NCBI GenBank assembly: GCA_021234155.1
Contig: JAJEKV010000001.1
Coordinates: forward strand, 24,787,189 to 24,851,188
From: Isoetes taiwanensis
Taxonomy: Eukaryota; Streptophyta; Lycopodiopsida; Isoetales; Isoetaceae
Length of the DNA stretch: 64,000 bases
Reading direction: 5' to 3'
Shown: positions 20,057-30,752 of the stretch, piece by piece
How the letters are laid out: the number at the start of each line of letters is the position of its first letter
Position numbering within the stretch: the stretch's first letter is position 1
Program-made: the position numbers and the translations under genes
Notes under the pieces: model-generated
Seen by the model: only the letters and a program-made list of their open reading frames with translations
Database searches by the model: none
Told to the model about the DNA's origin: nothing

Positions 20057-20840
20057 AATTCTCAGTTGGAATATTAGGGGAGTAAAATCCTCTGAATACA
20101 AGAAGAGTAGGTTAGCAAGCGCCATAAAGGGGATCAACCCGGATGTGATATGTTTACAAGAACATAAGTGCAAAAAGGAAGAAATCACGGTTGTTCAAAG
20201 TAATAGGCAATGAATAATTGGGTATTGCTGCGGTAAAAGAAAACTTCTAGTCACGGGGACCCTCATCGGCGTGGAAAAAAGAAGTAAAAGTATGTGAGTC
20301 CGCGGTGTAGGCGATTTGGGAGATGGTCTTTAATCATATGGCAACATGAAGGTAAATTATGGGGCTTGGTGAGCGTTTACGCCCATAACAACCCAGTGAG
20401 GTAGAGGAGCCCTATGGGCCACTCTTAGGCACAAATTAAAAGGTTTAGGGAACAAGGTAGCTTGGCTAATGGTAGGAGATTTCAATATGGTGGAAGGCGG
20501 TGAGGATAGACAAGGGGTATCATCACGCAATTGTGCATGGGTTTGAGAAAGCACGATGGTGCAAACTGTTAGAAGATATAGGCTTCATGGAAGTAGGCGG
20601 AGATAAGGGCTATACATGGTGTAGCGGATAGATAGGCATGGGTAGGACTTATGCAAGACATGATAGATGCTACATCAGCGATGAGGCACTTACCATCCTT
20701 CCAAATGTGCATAGATCCAACCTTCTACAAAATGTTATCTCGGATCACAATCCACGAGGTCATATCTACCCAGTTTGCAGTTAGAACCTCTAAAAGCGAT
20801 ATTCAAACTCAACACTAGATATCTGAAAGATCCGAAATTT
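20047..20840 (+). pseudogene. LINE-1 ORF2 endonuclease (APE-like)
   Basis: The ATG at 20,047 lies inside the last codons of ORF1. It reads I-L-S-W-N-I-R-G-V-K, then D-V-I-C-L-Q-E-H-K, the N and E catalytic blocks of APE-type endonucleases. Further on are M-V-G-D-F-N-M-V-E (20,470), G-Y-T-W-C-S-G (20,612), a D-R-C-Y block and a terminal S-D-H-N-P (about 20,740). The frame is broken several times. The endonuclease nicks target DNA to prime reverse transcription. Confidence 0.8.
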
Positions 20841-21088
20841 GTGGAGGCTTGTAAAAGCATATGGCAATCCACCTTTAGAGCGGGCTCGGGGGATGGAAAC
20901 CATGATAGCGGCCACAGGTAAAATAAAAATTATGCCAAAAGTTGGGGTAGAGCTAAAGTGCAAAGGGAGGGGAGAGTTGGATAGCCTCTACAATCAGCTC
21001 CACTCACTTAGAGCATTGGGCCCGAATGATGGGATAGAGGAGAAGGGAATAATAGAAACGGATAAAGGCACTGGAGGAAATCAAGATA

Positions 21089-23221
21089 ATGGAGAACAGA
21101 TGCAAAGCAGGATTGACTTGGCTAAATGAAGGTGATAAATGCACCAAGTTCTTCTTTAAGTCAGCTAAAGAAAAGAAGAGGTCCTCTACTCTATCAACCA
21201 TTGCACTAGGCGACGGCTCGATCCTCAAATCCCCAGGGGATCTAAAAAGGTACTTACATAATCATTTCCAAGGTTTTTTTGGGGAACATAACTTGCCATT
21301 CCAAGATACATATGAAGAGCTAGTGATCTCTAAAGTTTCACCTATAATGAGCTCTAGCCAAAAAGATATTAAAAGTCTCTCTCTCTCTATGGAGGATCTT
21401 GAAAAAGCCACCCTCTTATTGGCTAAGAATAAATGTCCGGGTATGGATGGAATTCCCATCGAATTCTACCAATGCAATTGGGAATGGATTAAAAATGATA
21501 TCTTTTCTGCATACACAAACTTCTTGCAAGCTGAAAATTTAAATCCAAGATTGAATACAGGCTGCATTGCCTTGGTACCCAAGTGTAAAGAGCCAAGCAC
21601 AATTAACGATTGGAGGCCTATCACACTCCTATCTGCATTTTACAAAATCATAGCCAAGGCTATGGCAGAGAAGATCAAACCAATTTTAGCGGAAGGTATC
21701 TCACAGGCTCAATCTGGCTTCTTACCGGGTAGGAGTATTCTGAGCAATGTGGCAGCAGCTTTTGAAGGGTTGCACTGGGCCAGAAAAACAGGACAAAAAG
21801 TAGCCTATCTAAAGCTAGATTTCACCAAGGCATATGACAGCATTAGATGGAGTTTTCTGCATAAAATGATGCTCAAGCTGGGTTGTGGGGATATTTTTAC
21901 AGAAGGGGTAATGAAACTATTGAGATCAGCTCGAGCCTCAGTCTTATTTCAAGGTGAATCATCTCCTATATTTGAGATTAAGAGGGGCATCAGGCAAGGT
22001 TGTCCCCTGGCTCCCTTCCTCTTCAATATAGCAGCAGAAGCCCTCTCACAGTTATTCCTGCAAGCATCTGCAAACGGTCTCATTCAGGGACTAGAAATGT
22101 GGGATGGTTCTCAACAAATCTGTAACCAGTATGCAGACGACTCATTTCTGTTTATCGAGGCAGAGGAAAACAATATGTCATGTGCAGGACAACTACTGGC
22201 CACCTTCTCAATAGCTTCAGGTTGCCTCATAAATTGGAAAAAGTGCTCAGTGCAGTGGCCTTTGGAGAACAGGCATCCCATATGTTTGGAAAGCTTACCA
22301 TGGAAAATTATCCCTGAGGGTGAACACTCCAGCTTGTTAGGAATCCCAGTGGGCATTAACATCACTAGTGCACGAATATGGGATGAAATGCTACTAGGCC
22401 TACATAAACACCTAAATTGGTGGAAGGTAGCAAAGTTATCCCTTGCAGGGAGGATTACTGTGGCAAAACATGTGCTAAGTAATACTTATGTATACATATC
22501 ATCAATTCTACTTGCTCCGAGGGAGAAGGTGCATGAGTTAGAAGGGTTGATTCGTAACTTCGTCTGGGGAGGTAATGAAGAAGGTGCAACGATCAAAATT
22601 GCTTGGTGGAAGTGCAAGAGGGACAAAGCAGAAGGGGGAATTGGTATGTTCGACATAGTCTTACAGAGCAAAGTATTAATAGCCAAATTCATATGGATGA
22701 TTCTTCAGGAAAAGGTGAAGTCTCCAGGTTTGCACCTCATCAACCAAGCTCTATTATACTCTTGTAAGCATAGTAAGCCCTCCGTCAAGGTCTCGCTTCC
22801 ATGGTCTCTCTTTTTTTATCTCAAGCCATGTAAAGAAGCCTCCCCCTTCCTGAAGGGTCTTATTTCGGCTTGGAATGCCATAAAGAAACTATTCACGCTT
22901 GATATCAGCAAATTTAAAGCAGGGACCTCCCCTCCATGGTGGGTACCAGTGGAATTGCACAATAAACAAGGTCCACTAGGTATAGTGGCTGACGCAAGGA
23001 TTGTGAAGAGATGGAAAAACTGTGGTATACATTCTTGTGCTCAGTGGTATATGGGAGAGCACACGGCCCGGTTAGGAAGCATTTCAAGTCTGTTTTGGTT
23101 TAAAGGAGGCGACAAGATAATTTGGGAATGTGTGGCTTCCGTACTCCCAAACACAATAAATAGAGGAGATCAAAGTCCATGGCTCATACATCCTTCGACA
23201 TCTGACCAAACAAGTTTGTGA
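21089..23221 (+). CDS. LINE-1 ORF2 reverse transcriptase, long open part
   Basis: This 710-codon open frame is downstream of the broken endonuclease. Landmarks are K-C-P-G-M-D-G-I-P near residues 118-126, N-D-W-R-P-I-T-L-L near 173-181, Q-S-G-F-L-P-G-R-S-I (about 208-217), L-D-F-T-K-A-Y-D-S-I-R-W, G-I-R-Q-G-C-P-L-A-P (about 300-309), and Y-A-D-D at 348-351. Later come G-R-I-T-V-A-K and N-F-V-W-G-G, typical of plant L1. The ATG at 21,089 is only the first in the frame; the protein would begin with the endonuclease. It is the longest intact coding stretch in the window, which suggests a fairly recent insertion. Confidence 0.9.
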   Translation: MENRCKAGLTWLNEGDKCTKFFFKSAKEKKRSSTLSTIALGDGSILKSPGDLKRYLHNHFQGFFGEHNLPFQDTYEELVISKVSPIMSSSQKDIKSLSLSMEDLEKATLLLAKNKCPGMDGIPIEFYQCNWEWIKNDIFSAYTNFLQAENLNPRLNTGCIALVPKCKEPSTINDWRPITLLSAFYKIIAKAMAEKIKPILAEGISQAQSGFLPGRSILSNVAAAFEGLHWARKTGQKVAYLKLDFTKAYDSIRWSFLHKMMLKLGCGDIFTEGVMKLLRSARASVLFQGESSPIFEIKRGIRQGCPLAPFLFNIAAEALSQLFLQASANGLIQGLEMWDGSQQICNQYADDSFLFIEAEENNMSCAGQLLATFSIASGCLINWKKCSVQWPLENRHPICLESLPWKIIPEGEHSSLLGIPVGINITSARIWDEMLLGLHKHLNWWKVAKLSLAGRITVAKHVLSNTYVYISSILLAPREKVHELEGLIRNFVWGGNEEGATIKIAWWKCKRDKAEGGIGMFDIVLQSKVLIAKFIWMILQEKVKSPGLHLINQALLYSCKHSKPSVKVSLPWSLFFYLKPCKEASPFLKGLISAWNAIKKLFTLDISKFKAGTSPPWWVPVELHNKQGPLGIVADARIVKRWKNCGIHSCAQWYMGEHTARLGSISSLFWFKGGDKIIWECVASVLPNTINRGDQSPWLIHPSTSDQTSL

Positions 23222-23730
23222 AGTCATGCTACAAGAGTTTGAAGACTAAGGGATTTCTTCGGTATCTCCCAAGTGGGAGCTAGTGATCACGGAGGACATC
23301 CTTAAAAACATCCGGAGAAACGCTTGGCTGAAATTTCTCCCCACGAATCAACGCCTTTCTTTGGCAAGTGATCCACAGGGGTCCCAAGGGTCAATCATCT
23401 AGTCTCCAAATGGGACAATAATGTGAGCCCACTTTGCCCTATGTGTAAAGAGGAAGAAGAATCCATAGAACATTGTCCGGTGGAATGTGGGATCTTTGCA
23501 TGAAGTATGGGCACGGAGTGCGGATAGGTTCGAATACCCCTTAGGAACCAAAAAATTGCTGCTAGGAATTCTCCCTCCGAATGGTGTCCCAAGAAGAAAA
23601 ATAGCCGGGGCACAGGCGATCCGGTCAATATGGAAAAGGAGGAATGCTTTCGTCTTCGGGAGAATCGGGAGGTATTCATATCATCAACTTCGGCTACTTC
23701 TAGTACTTGAAAGACTTAAAAATTTAGGCT
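23222..23730 (+). pseudogene. LINE-1 ORF2 C-terminal zf-RVT region
   Basis: After the frame break at 23,221 the plus strand reads a tryptophan-rich stretch, W-x-V-I-H-R-G, then L-C-P-M-C-K-E-E-E-E-S-I-E-H-C. This is the C-x2-C...H-x-C pattern of the zf-RVT domain at the end of plant LINE ORF2. A final basic segment with S-I-W-K-R-R-N-A-F-V-F follows. Confidence 0.75.
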
Positions 23731-23922
23731 AGTTTTAAAAGTGAAGAAGAGATAAAGGAAGAAATATGGGGCACCTATTTTAATCTGGTCTAGGTCGGAA
23801 AGAGAATAGTACAAGCTTGGAGCTACATTAGCTACCCCCATCTCATATTCGTGGATGGGTGCACCTCTGCCATGTGGCTTTGTATCATTCTCTCTAAGTA
23901 AATAAAATCTTTTTTATCCCTC

Positions 23923-23937
23923 AAAAAAAAAAAAAAA
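23923..23937 (+). other. Poly(A) tail of LINE-1
   Basis: Fifteen A residues directly follow TTTTTTATCCCTC and precede the 81-bp array. They mark the 3' end of LINE-1. Confidence 0.85.
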
Positions 23938-23941
23938 CTTC

Positions 23942-24282
23942 TATGGCATTTATTTGCCAAGCCATGCCCTCTAAGAAGTATTTGAATGGTTGCCCGCTCG
24001 TGGTACTCCTATGTCTATCAAGTATGACATTTATTTGCCAGGTGGTCATGCTTTTTAAGAAATATTCCAATAAGGAATATTCGAATGGTTGCTCGTTCGT
24101 GGTACTCCTATGTCTATCAAGTATGGCATTTATTTGCCAAGTCATGCTTTTTAAGAAATATTCCAATGGTTGCCCACTCATGGCACTCTTTTGTCTATCA
24201 AGTATGGCATTTATTTGCCAAGTCATGCTTTTTAAGAAATATTCCATTGGTTGCCACTCGTGGCATTCTTTTGTCTATCTAG
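23942..24282 (+). repeat. Tandem minisatellite, ~81-bp unit, four copies
   Basis: The units start at 23,942, 24,023, 24,122 and 24,203, with lengths 81, 99, 81 and 80. Each opens with TATGGCATTTATTTGCC (one copy has TATGAC) and closes with TGTCTATCAAG. The second unit has an internal 18-base insertion that repeats AATATTC. Because 81 is 27 codons, long open frames appear on both strands (178 codons plus, 108 codons minus), which is a by-product of periodicity. The array sits between the tail of LINE-1 and the start of LINE-2, so it may be the 5' monomer array of LINE-2. Confidence 0.85.
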
Positions 24283-25430
24283 CCAAGTTCTGGTCTATCT
24301 GGGAGTCTCTCTTGCCTTGCTCCTCTGCTTCCATCAACAATACCTGGCACACTGTCATCTACTTGTGGGGTTGCCTTGCTCTTCTACCAGAACTATCCTT
24401 TCTTTCTAGAGGCCTCATATGCTGGAATCTAAGCCAGATCTTACCCCTTATCAGATCCCTGCATATAGGCTCGGTCTAGGGCGAAACATTAAGAAATAGT
24501 CACCCCCCTCATTAATGATTATAGTATCATGGAATTTGCGTGGCATCAAAGGGATACTCAAACGTGATAGGAAACTAGCAGCTGTCAGGTCCATGCAGGC
24601 GGACATCATCATGTTACAAGAACACAGACTACCGGACTTCGAGGCCAAATCTCTTGGTAATTGGGTAGGCTGCGGTTACTCATCTTTTAGTTGTGATGCC
24701 CAAGGTACCAAGGGGGGCAAGTGCATTCTTTGGAAAGGACAGGGGCAAAAACGCTCGTTTGTAGAGCCTGGGGGCAGGTGGCAGATAGTTATCTTTGAAG
24801 GCCAATTGTCAATGGGGGCTTGTTAATGTTACTGGATATCCCAACATGAGAATATGGTTGAAAACTGGATACTGGAGGGGGACTTGAATATGACAGACAC
24901 GTGGGACCAAAAAGTAGGGCTGCACAAGAATTTGCAAGCAGAGGAGGAGCACTCACGGCACTCGCTTCTAAATACGGTGGGTCTCTCCTTAGTACCTCCC
25001 TCTAATACTACATTTTCCTGGTCTAACAAACAAAAAGGTCAGGAGAGGGTGTATTGCCTGCTGGACAGATTCTACATGGCCAACAAAACGACAAGCTTTA
25101 TGGATAAGTGTTATGTAGGAGGTGATCTCGCGTTCTCACACTCGGATCATGTCCCAAAAAAATGGTCTTAGAAGACATCTCCACTTCAAGGAAAAACGGT
25201 GATGTCCCTTTTAAATTCAATACCTCATGGCTGAAAAAGAAGGCTTTTTGCAACCCTTTTAGGGAATTCCTTGGCACATTATACAACGAGGTGACTATCC
25301 TTCCCTCCATGAAAGCTTGGGTCCATAAGCTCAATTCCATGAAGGCTTGGATAAAAATCTGGGGCAAGAACAGAGTCTTGAATTTTAGCGAGAAATGCTT
25401 ATCTGATTTCTTGCTAATTCCCTTCTCCTT
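24283..25430 (+). mobile_element. LINE-2: L1-like element, endonuclease only, 3' truncated
   Basis: An APE-like endonuclease is encoded, then the post-endonuclease region, and homology stops near 25,400 before any RT motif. Most LINE copies lose their 5' part; this one lacks its 3' part and poly(A). That implies a deletion or a later rearrangement rather than aborted reverse transcription. Confidence 0.7.
24515..25171 (+). pseudogene. LINE-2 endonuclease
   Basis: The frame 24,515-24,826 reads I-I-V-S-W-N-L-R-G-I-K, then D-I-I-M-L-Q-E-H-R. After a frame change near 24,830, the frame 24,854-25,171 reads W-I-L-E-G-D-L-N-M-T-D-T-W, T-F-S-W-S-N-K-Q-K-G, a D-R-F-Y-M-A block and S-H-S-D-H-V-P. These are the endonuclease N, E, G-D-x-N and S-D-H motifs in order. 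The start at 24,515 matches the position of the ORF2 start in LINE-1. Confidence 0.8.
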
Positions 25431-28013
25431 TTTTTTCCCATATTTCTATCAGAGGTTGCCTCACAGTCCAGAGAGCAAGCCTTGGATTGTCTATCAAATC
25501 TATCTATCTATTTGTCTATCGGATCTGGCATAACCTCTGCCAGGCTTCTACCATTAGAACACCGTCCAGCCATGCTTTCAGTGTGTCTCATCCAGTCGTC
25601 AACAAATCAACTCCTTTTTACCCTTTTTCTTACCTGTTTCATCCAATCGTCATCAAATTAGCCAGAATCGACTTCTATTCCGTCGTTGTTCATCTGTTTC
25701 TCCGCCTCCATAACTTTTGCCCTTTTCTTATTATAGTTGATAACGTCCTCATCAATAGACCATTAAAATTTACACTTGCATTATAACTTATTTCATGTGT
25801 AGTCACCATTGTTTCTTTCTTATATATAGTTAGCCATGAAAAAAAAATGTACCAAACAAACGAGGTGTGAGCTCATCAGCATGAACAGGAGTTGTGATCG
25901 AGATTTTTGGAGAGGATTTTAGCATAAAGGTTTTAAGTTCAAGTGAAATTTACCCCCGCGATCAACTCTCCATCAACACCTGGTCAAATTATGGGTCAAT
26001 CTGTAGTTTCTATTTTCTATTTTGATTTTGCAGTGGGCTTCATTCCCATACCATTTTGTATTTCAATTTTGTAGTGGGAGTTTGGACGATTATTCCACTT
26101 TTTGCAATCATTTCAGATAGATCTGCGGCAGACATAGAGCTAATTCAGGGGAATCTTGATAGAATCTTGGAGAATCTAGAGGAATCTTCATAGAGTCTAA
26201 GAGAATCTAGAGAATCTACATAGAATGTTATGGAATCTAGAGACATCTGGAGGTAACGCTTGGAAATCTATAGGAATCTCTCGAGAATCTAAGAATCTAG
26301 AGGAATTTTTATAAAATCTTAGAGAATATGAGGGAAATCCAAGGGGATCTAGTAAAATTACCTTTCTCTTGTAGTCTCTATTATTATATTTATAAGGTTT
26401 CACGCGAAGTCGAGTTGGGTCTGAAAATCAGGGACGCAAAGGATAATAGGTTTGTAAGGGTAATTTCCTCTAGTTTTGTCAATCCTCTAGGTTAGTTGGA
26501 TCCATATGTTATTGTAGAAGACGTTCGGCAATTTACATTTGGACTATTGATGGATAAATGGTTTAATGAAGAAATGTCTGAAATAACATTTGTTGATATT
26601 TTGTGTAGCTTTTATAAGTTGTAAGTGGGTGATGGCTTCGTAAGTGTAACTTTAACATACCCTCCCAATGCCCACTGTTTACTTTAAATGCATACTTGTT
26701 TTTTAATTTTATAGTATCAATGGGTCTGTCAGCTATGGTTTATGAACATCTGGGAGTAAATCCAATCTTAAGAGGGTCAGTATCTAAGTTGAGTGCCAAG
26801 AATTAAGTTAGAAGAAGTCATAGACAAATAACAAAATTTTGTTCTCAAATTCAAGTAAAGTAATCGACTTATTTATTATCAGCACTTGGTGCGATATTAG
26901 TGTCTTTAATGATAGTCACTCAATGAAACTCTCCATTGTTCTCTTCAATTCCACATTGTCATTTGGCACATTGTTGAATGCCTTAAAAACACTTGTTTGG
27001 AAGTTAAAAAATGTGCTCCAAGGGGAGCATCATTTGCTAAACCAGTGATACATCGCCCCACTTTGGAACCACTAAATTGGTTCTGTAAATCAATAACTCT
27101 GATACTTTTGCCCATTGCTACTGCCTTCCTTTCTTGAATCCTAACTTTAAATGCAGTCAGAGTATGTTTGTGAATGGAAAGCAATCTGTTAGCAAAAATA
27201 ATATCACCCACCACTACATAGTTTTTGGAGAAGAGTTTACCTTGAAAGTTGAAATTACCTTAATGGGCAAGGTCAAATCGAAAGCGAAATAAAAGAGTCG
27301 AGCAAAATGAATAATTCATAATCAAAGCTATAGTCAAAGATTGATTTGTGGAACTCGAAATCACTATAAGTGGTTGTACCATGACAATTTTAGCATACGG
27401 ATTTCTAGACGAACGTGGTTCATTTTGTTTTTTAATGATTGCTTGCTATAGAACACAAAAACTAGAAATTTGAAAGTCAAAGTTGCACTGCGGCCCTAGT
27501 CAGCAAGGGAAATGAAAATGCCAAGCCAAATTTGAACTAAATTTGAGCTAAAGCTGAAAATGCACAAGTCAAAGGTAGTAAGGTCAAATCAAAAGGTCGA
27601 CTTTGATTTAAACTAAAAGAGTCAAGCTAAAAATGAAGATGTCAAAGTCATAGTCAACATTTAATTCGTCATCATGTCATACACTAGAAGTCAAGTAGGA
27701 ATGTTAGAGAATCCAATGGAATCTAGGGGAATCTTGATAAAGCCTTAGGGAATCTATGAGGATATTTGCGGAATATTAGGGAGCCTTCTTGATTGTCGGT
27801 AGTAAAAAGGTGCATTGCTAGGAACCTGAAAGAAAAAAGGTGATCCATAGAGTACTTGAATATATTTATTTGTAAGACTGTGTGAGGTCCTCACGTATTT
27901 TGCAACATTGTCTTCTACATAAATGTCTTTATGACATGGATGGTAATTTAGGCTACCAGTTTCATTAACGAATTGAGGAAGAACTTCTAATTCTGCGAAT
28001 CGTAAGAACCACC
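25431..28013. other. Gene-free low-complexity region
   Basis: I find no supported gene. Contents: CTAT-rich bases near 25,490-25,510, T-rich DNA to 25,830, a GAATCT-rich array at 26,147-26,355, AT-rich DNA, GTCAAA-rich DNA at 27,470-27,660, and another GAATCT cluster at 27,705-27,790. A minus-strand frame of 89 codons (27,214-26,945) has no recognisable motif. Confidence 0.4.
26147..26355. repeat. Degenerate GAATCT-rich array
   Basis: GAATCT or one-base variants recur about every 10-15 bases over ~200 bases. Related clusters occur at 27,705-27,790, 30,765-30,865 and 59,652-59,750. The alignment around 27,704 and 30,752 suggests these are copies of one longer degenerate repeat. Confidence 0.5.
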
Positions 28014-28027
28014 AAAAAAAAAAAAAA
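28014..28027 (+). other. Poly(A) run, 14 bases
   Basis: This is an isolated A-tract after ACCACC. It may mark the 3' end of another degraded non-LTR copy, but nothing upstream supports one. Confidence 0.3.
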
Positions 28028-28129
28028 TTGTTTGTAACATTGTCTAGTTTCCTCCAGACGCTTCAAGTTATTGTGAAGCTGAATCGTTATGAATTCATGT
28101 TACAAAGTATGGACTCCATCAATGGGATC

Positions 28130-29047
28130 CATTTTATTCTATTGAAATAGTTCGACCTGAATTACCAACTTGGCATAAGTTGCTTGTCATATTAATGATA
28201 TTGAGGATTAGGTCTTGCAACCATGTTGCTCGTAACGATCTGACAATAAAGTTTTATGACACTAAGAGATTCCCTAGGAATTATAAAAATTATAACGATC
28301 AACTGTAATTAGGGCTAAAGGTAACAATGTCCATCTTGGGCCTTGTAGGCAATCAATTCCATAGGCTACCATTTTCAAAATACCTTGAAGATTACTTCAT
28401 TTGAATATTGTTTTCATTCAATCTAGAACATACATCTAGACCACAGTCATGCTTGCTTAAACTAATCAATTGCATGAGGTCAATGGATCCATCCAAGGTT
28501 TCCGATGCATAACTGAAGACATCAAAGTTGAAGTCAAAGTTGACATTAAATTCGTACTAGATCTCAAGTGGAATGTTGGGGAGTTAACGCGCAGATGCCA
28601 CTCCTTGGATGCTAGGGTATCTTTTCGGAAGGTGTTTAAAGTGGTTCCTTCTCACTAAGGCTTCTAGCCAGCCAGTCTAATCTGAACAGTTGCTGCTTGA
28701 ACTCTGCTCTTGAGCCTGGGCGCTTTGTGATCCATACAGGGATCCTCACAGGTTTAAAGTCCTCTTTCTGGTGACCATGTACGTATAGCTTATATCAGGC
28801 CTATTGTGGAGCCGCTATAATAAGGTCATAGACCTTCATTGTTAAAAACTTTAGTCTAGGAACAATTCCTCTCCTATAGTATCCATTGGAGAAGAAGTTG
28901 AGAGAGGCTCTAAGTACCAGGCTCAGAGTCTGGACTACTATCCATGGATTCGAGAAGTGATAGTAGTTCTAGACTCGACTGTATGTGTAAACACTCTTAT
29001 CCTCTGAATACAATACAAACACTCTTGCCTTCAAAAAAAAAAAAAAA
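28130..29047 (+). repeat. Poly(A)-tailed repeat, copy i (5' truncated)
   Basis: This 918-base segment is nearly identical to 29,833-30,752 and ends in GCCTTC plus 15 A. The A-tail and the pyrimidine-rich CCTTC before it resemble the LINE ends at 23,922 and 48,488, so it is probably a non-LTR retroelement 3' end. An internal 62-codon frame (28,470-28,658) is repeated unchanged in copy ii and has no known motif. Confidence 0.7.
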
Positions 29048-29832
29048 TCCAGCAGCCACTAGCCATGACAAAAGCCAACTAGCAGACTCATCTACCAAGG
29101 GTCAATCCCCCTAGTAGTATTATCTGTCCACACTAAGATCCGAAAATCTATGGTGGCACTTGTATCCCAAAACATCAAGTATTTAATATATATCCTGGAC
29201 TTGAAAAGACATAAAACTGTCCTGATCATTTTTTAATAATAATATTTTAAGCCATTAGCCTTAAAGACAATTATACCTCAAGACAATCTTATGTTCATAA
29301 GAGTCTAGAAAAGCCTCTGGTCATATGCATGTATGGTCAAAGCTTATTGTTCCAATCATTTTAAGCAGAGGAATAAGCAGGATAAATAAAACTCACTACT
29401 ACTTTTAAGAAAAATGCTAGTCCCAAAGCATTATTACATTCCTTGTACACAAGCTTTGCTTACACAAAAAGCTTTCTCGTATATTGTGTGTCTGATGTAA
29501 AAGGGACTTTTCATTTCAAGGTTTTAACATTGCCCTCAAAGCTGCCACTATATAGCAGAATAATAGACATACTTTGAAAGATGAAAGATAAGCACAAATC
29601 TGAGCTAAAGAACAACTCTAATTTTAGTAGATCATATATCTGCCTGCAGGTCTGCAGCCCCATTATGGTAAATATCAGAGCTTGAAAAAGAGAATGATAT
29701 TATTTGATGTGTATCTTTTGATGTAGATAGCATAGAAAAACTTCTTCATTTGTAAAAATTCGTCCATCATCAAATCTAAAGCGTAAATAAACTTGGTATG
29801 TAGAACTTGGCTGAAAACTTATTGCATGTCTT

Positions 29833-30752
29833 CATTTTATTCTATTGAAATAGTTCGACCTGAATTACCAACTTGGCATAAGTTGCTTGTCATATTAATG
29901 ATATTGAGGATTAGGTCTTGCAACCATGTTGCTCGTAACGATCTGACAATAAAGTTTTATGACACTAAGAGATTCCCTAGGAATTATAAAAATTATAACG
30001 ATCAACTGTAATTAGGGCTAAAGGTAACAATGTCCATCTTGGGCCTTGTAGGCAATCAATTCCATAGGCTACCATTTTCAAAATACCTTGAAGATTACTT
30101 CATTTGAATATTGTTTTCATTCAATCTAGAACATACATCTAGACCACAGTCATGCTTGCTTAAACTAATCAATTGCATGAGGTCAATGGATCCATCCAAG
30201 GTTTCCGATGCATAACTGAAGACATCAAAGTTGAAGTCAAAGTTGACATTAAATTCGTACTAGATCTCAAGTGGAATGTTGGGGAGTTAACGCGCAGATG
30301 CCACTCCTTGGATGCTAGGGTATCTTTTCGGAAGGTGTTTAAAGTGGTTCCTTCTCACTAAGGCTTCTAGCCAGCCAGTCTAATCTGAACAGTTGCTGCT
30401 TGAACTCTGCTCTTGAGCCTGGGCGCTTTGTGATCCATACAGGGATCCTCACAGGTTTAAAGTCCTCTTTCTGGTGACCATGTACGTATAGCTTATATCA
30501 GGCCTATTGTGGAGCCGCTATAATAAGGTCATAGACCTTCATTGTTAAAAACTTTAGTCTAGGAACAATTCCTCTCCTATAGTATCCATTGGAGAAGAAG
30601 TTGAGAGAGGCTCTAAGTACCAGGCTCAGAGTCTGGACTACTATCCATGGATTCGAGAAGTGGTAGTAGTTCTAGACTCGACTGTATGTGTAAACACTCT
30701 TATCCTCTGAATACAATACAAACACTCTTGCCTTCAAAAAAAAAAAAAAAAA
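29833..30752 (+). repeat. Poly(A)-tailed repeat, copy ii
   Basis: It has the same 3' end (GCCTTC plus 17 A) and is nearly identical to copy i; one visible change is GTGATAG to GTGGTAG. Upstream sequence (29,048-29,832) lies between the A-tail of copy i and this segment, so copy ii may be a longer copy inserted at or beside the tail of copy i. It also occurs at 58,716-59,642 as part of the large duplication. Confidence 0.7.

Larger units (their letters stand above)
18341..23937 (+). mobile_element. LINE-1: L1-like non-LTR retrotransposon, main part
   Basis: ORF1 with a DUF4283-like domain is followed, with a 10-base overlap, by ORF2 with endonuclease, reverse transcriptase and a C-terminal zf-RVT region, then a 15-base poly(A) tail preceded by AATAAA-like AGTAAATAAAATC. 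This is the standard plant L1 layout. The 5' part seems to lie at 4,091-5,029, on the other side of the gypsy insertion. RT is open over 710 codons, whereas endonuclease and the ORF1 start are broken. Confidence 0.85.

Noticed and set aside
23921-24247. A 108-codon minus-strand frame through the 81-bp array
   Set aside because: The period of 27 codons keeps frames open on both strands; there is no motif and it starts at the poly(A) of LINE-1.
23942-24282. Regularly spaced repeats that could suggest a CRISPR array
   Set aside because: Units are tandem with no unique spacers, and the host is a plant. It is a minisatellite.
26945-27214. An 89-codon minus-strand frame that looks protein-like
   Set aside because: No motif, no splice-site support and no second copy; not enough to call a gene.
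28470-28658. A 62-codon frame repeated unchanged at 30,173
   Set aside because: Its conservation simply reflects the near-identity of the two repeat copies; no domain and no codon-level constraint can be shown.
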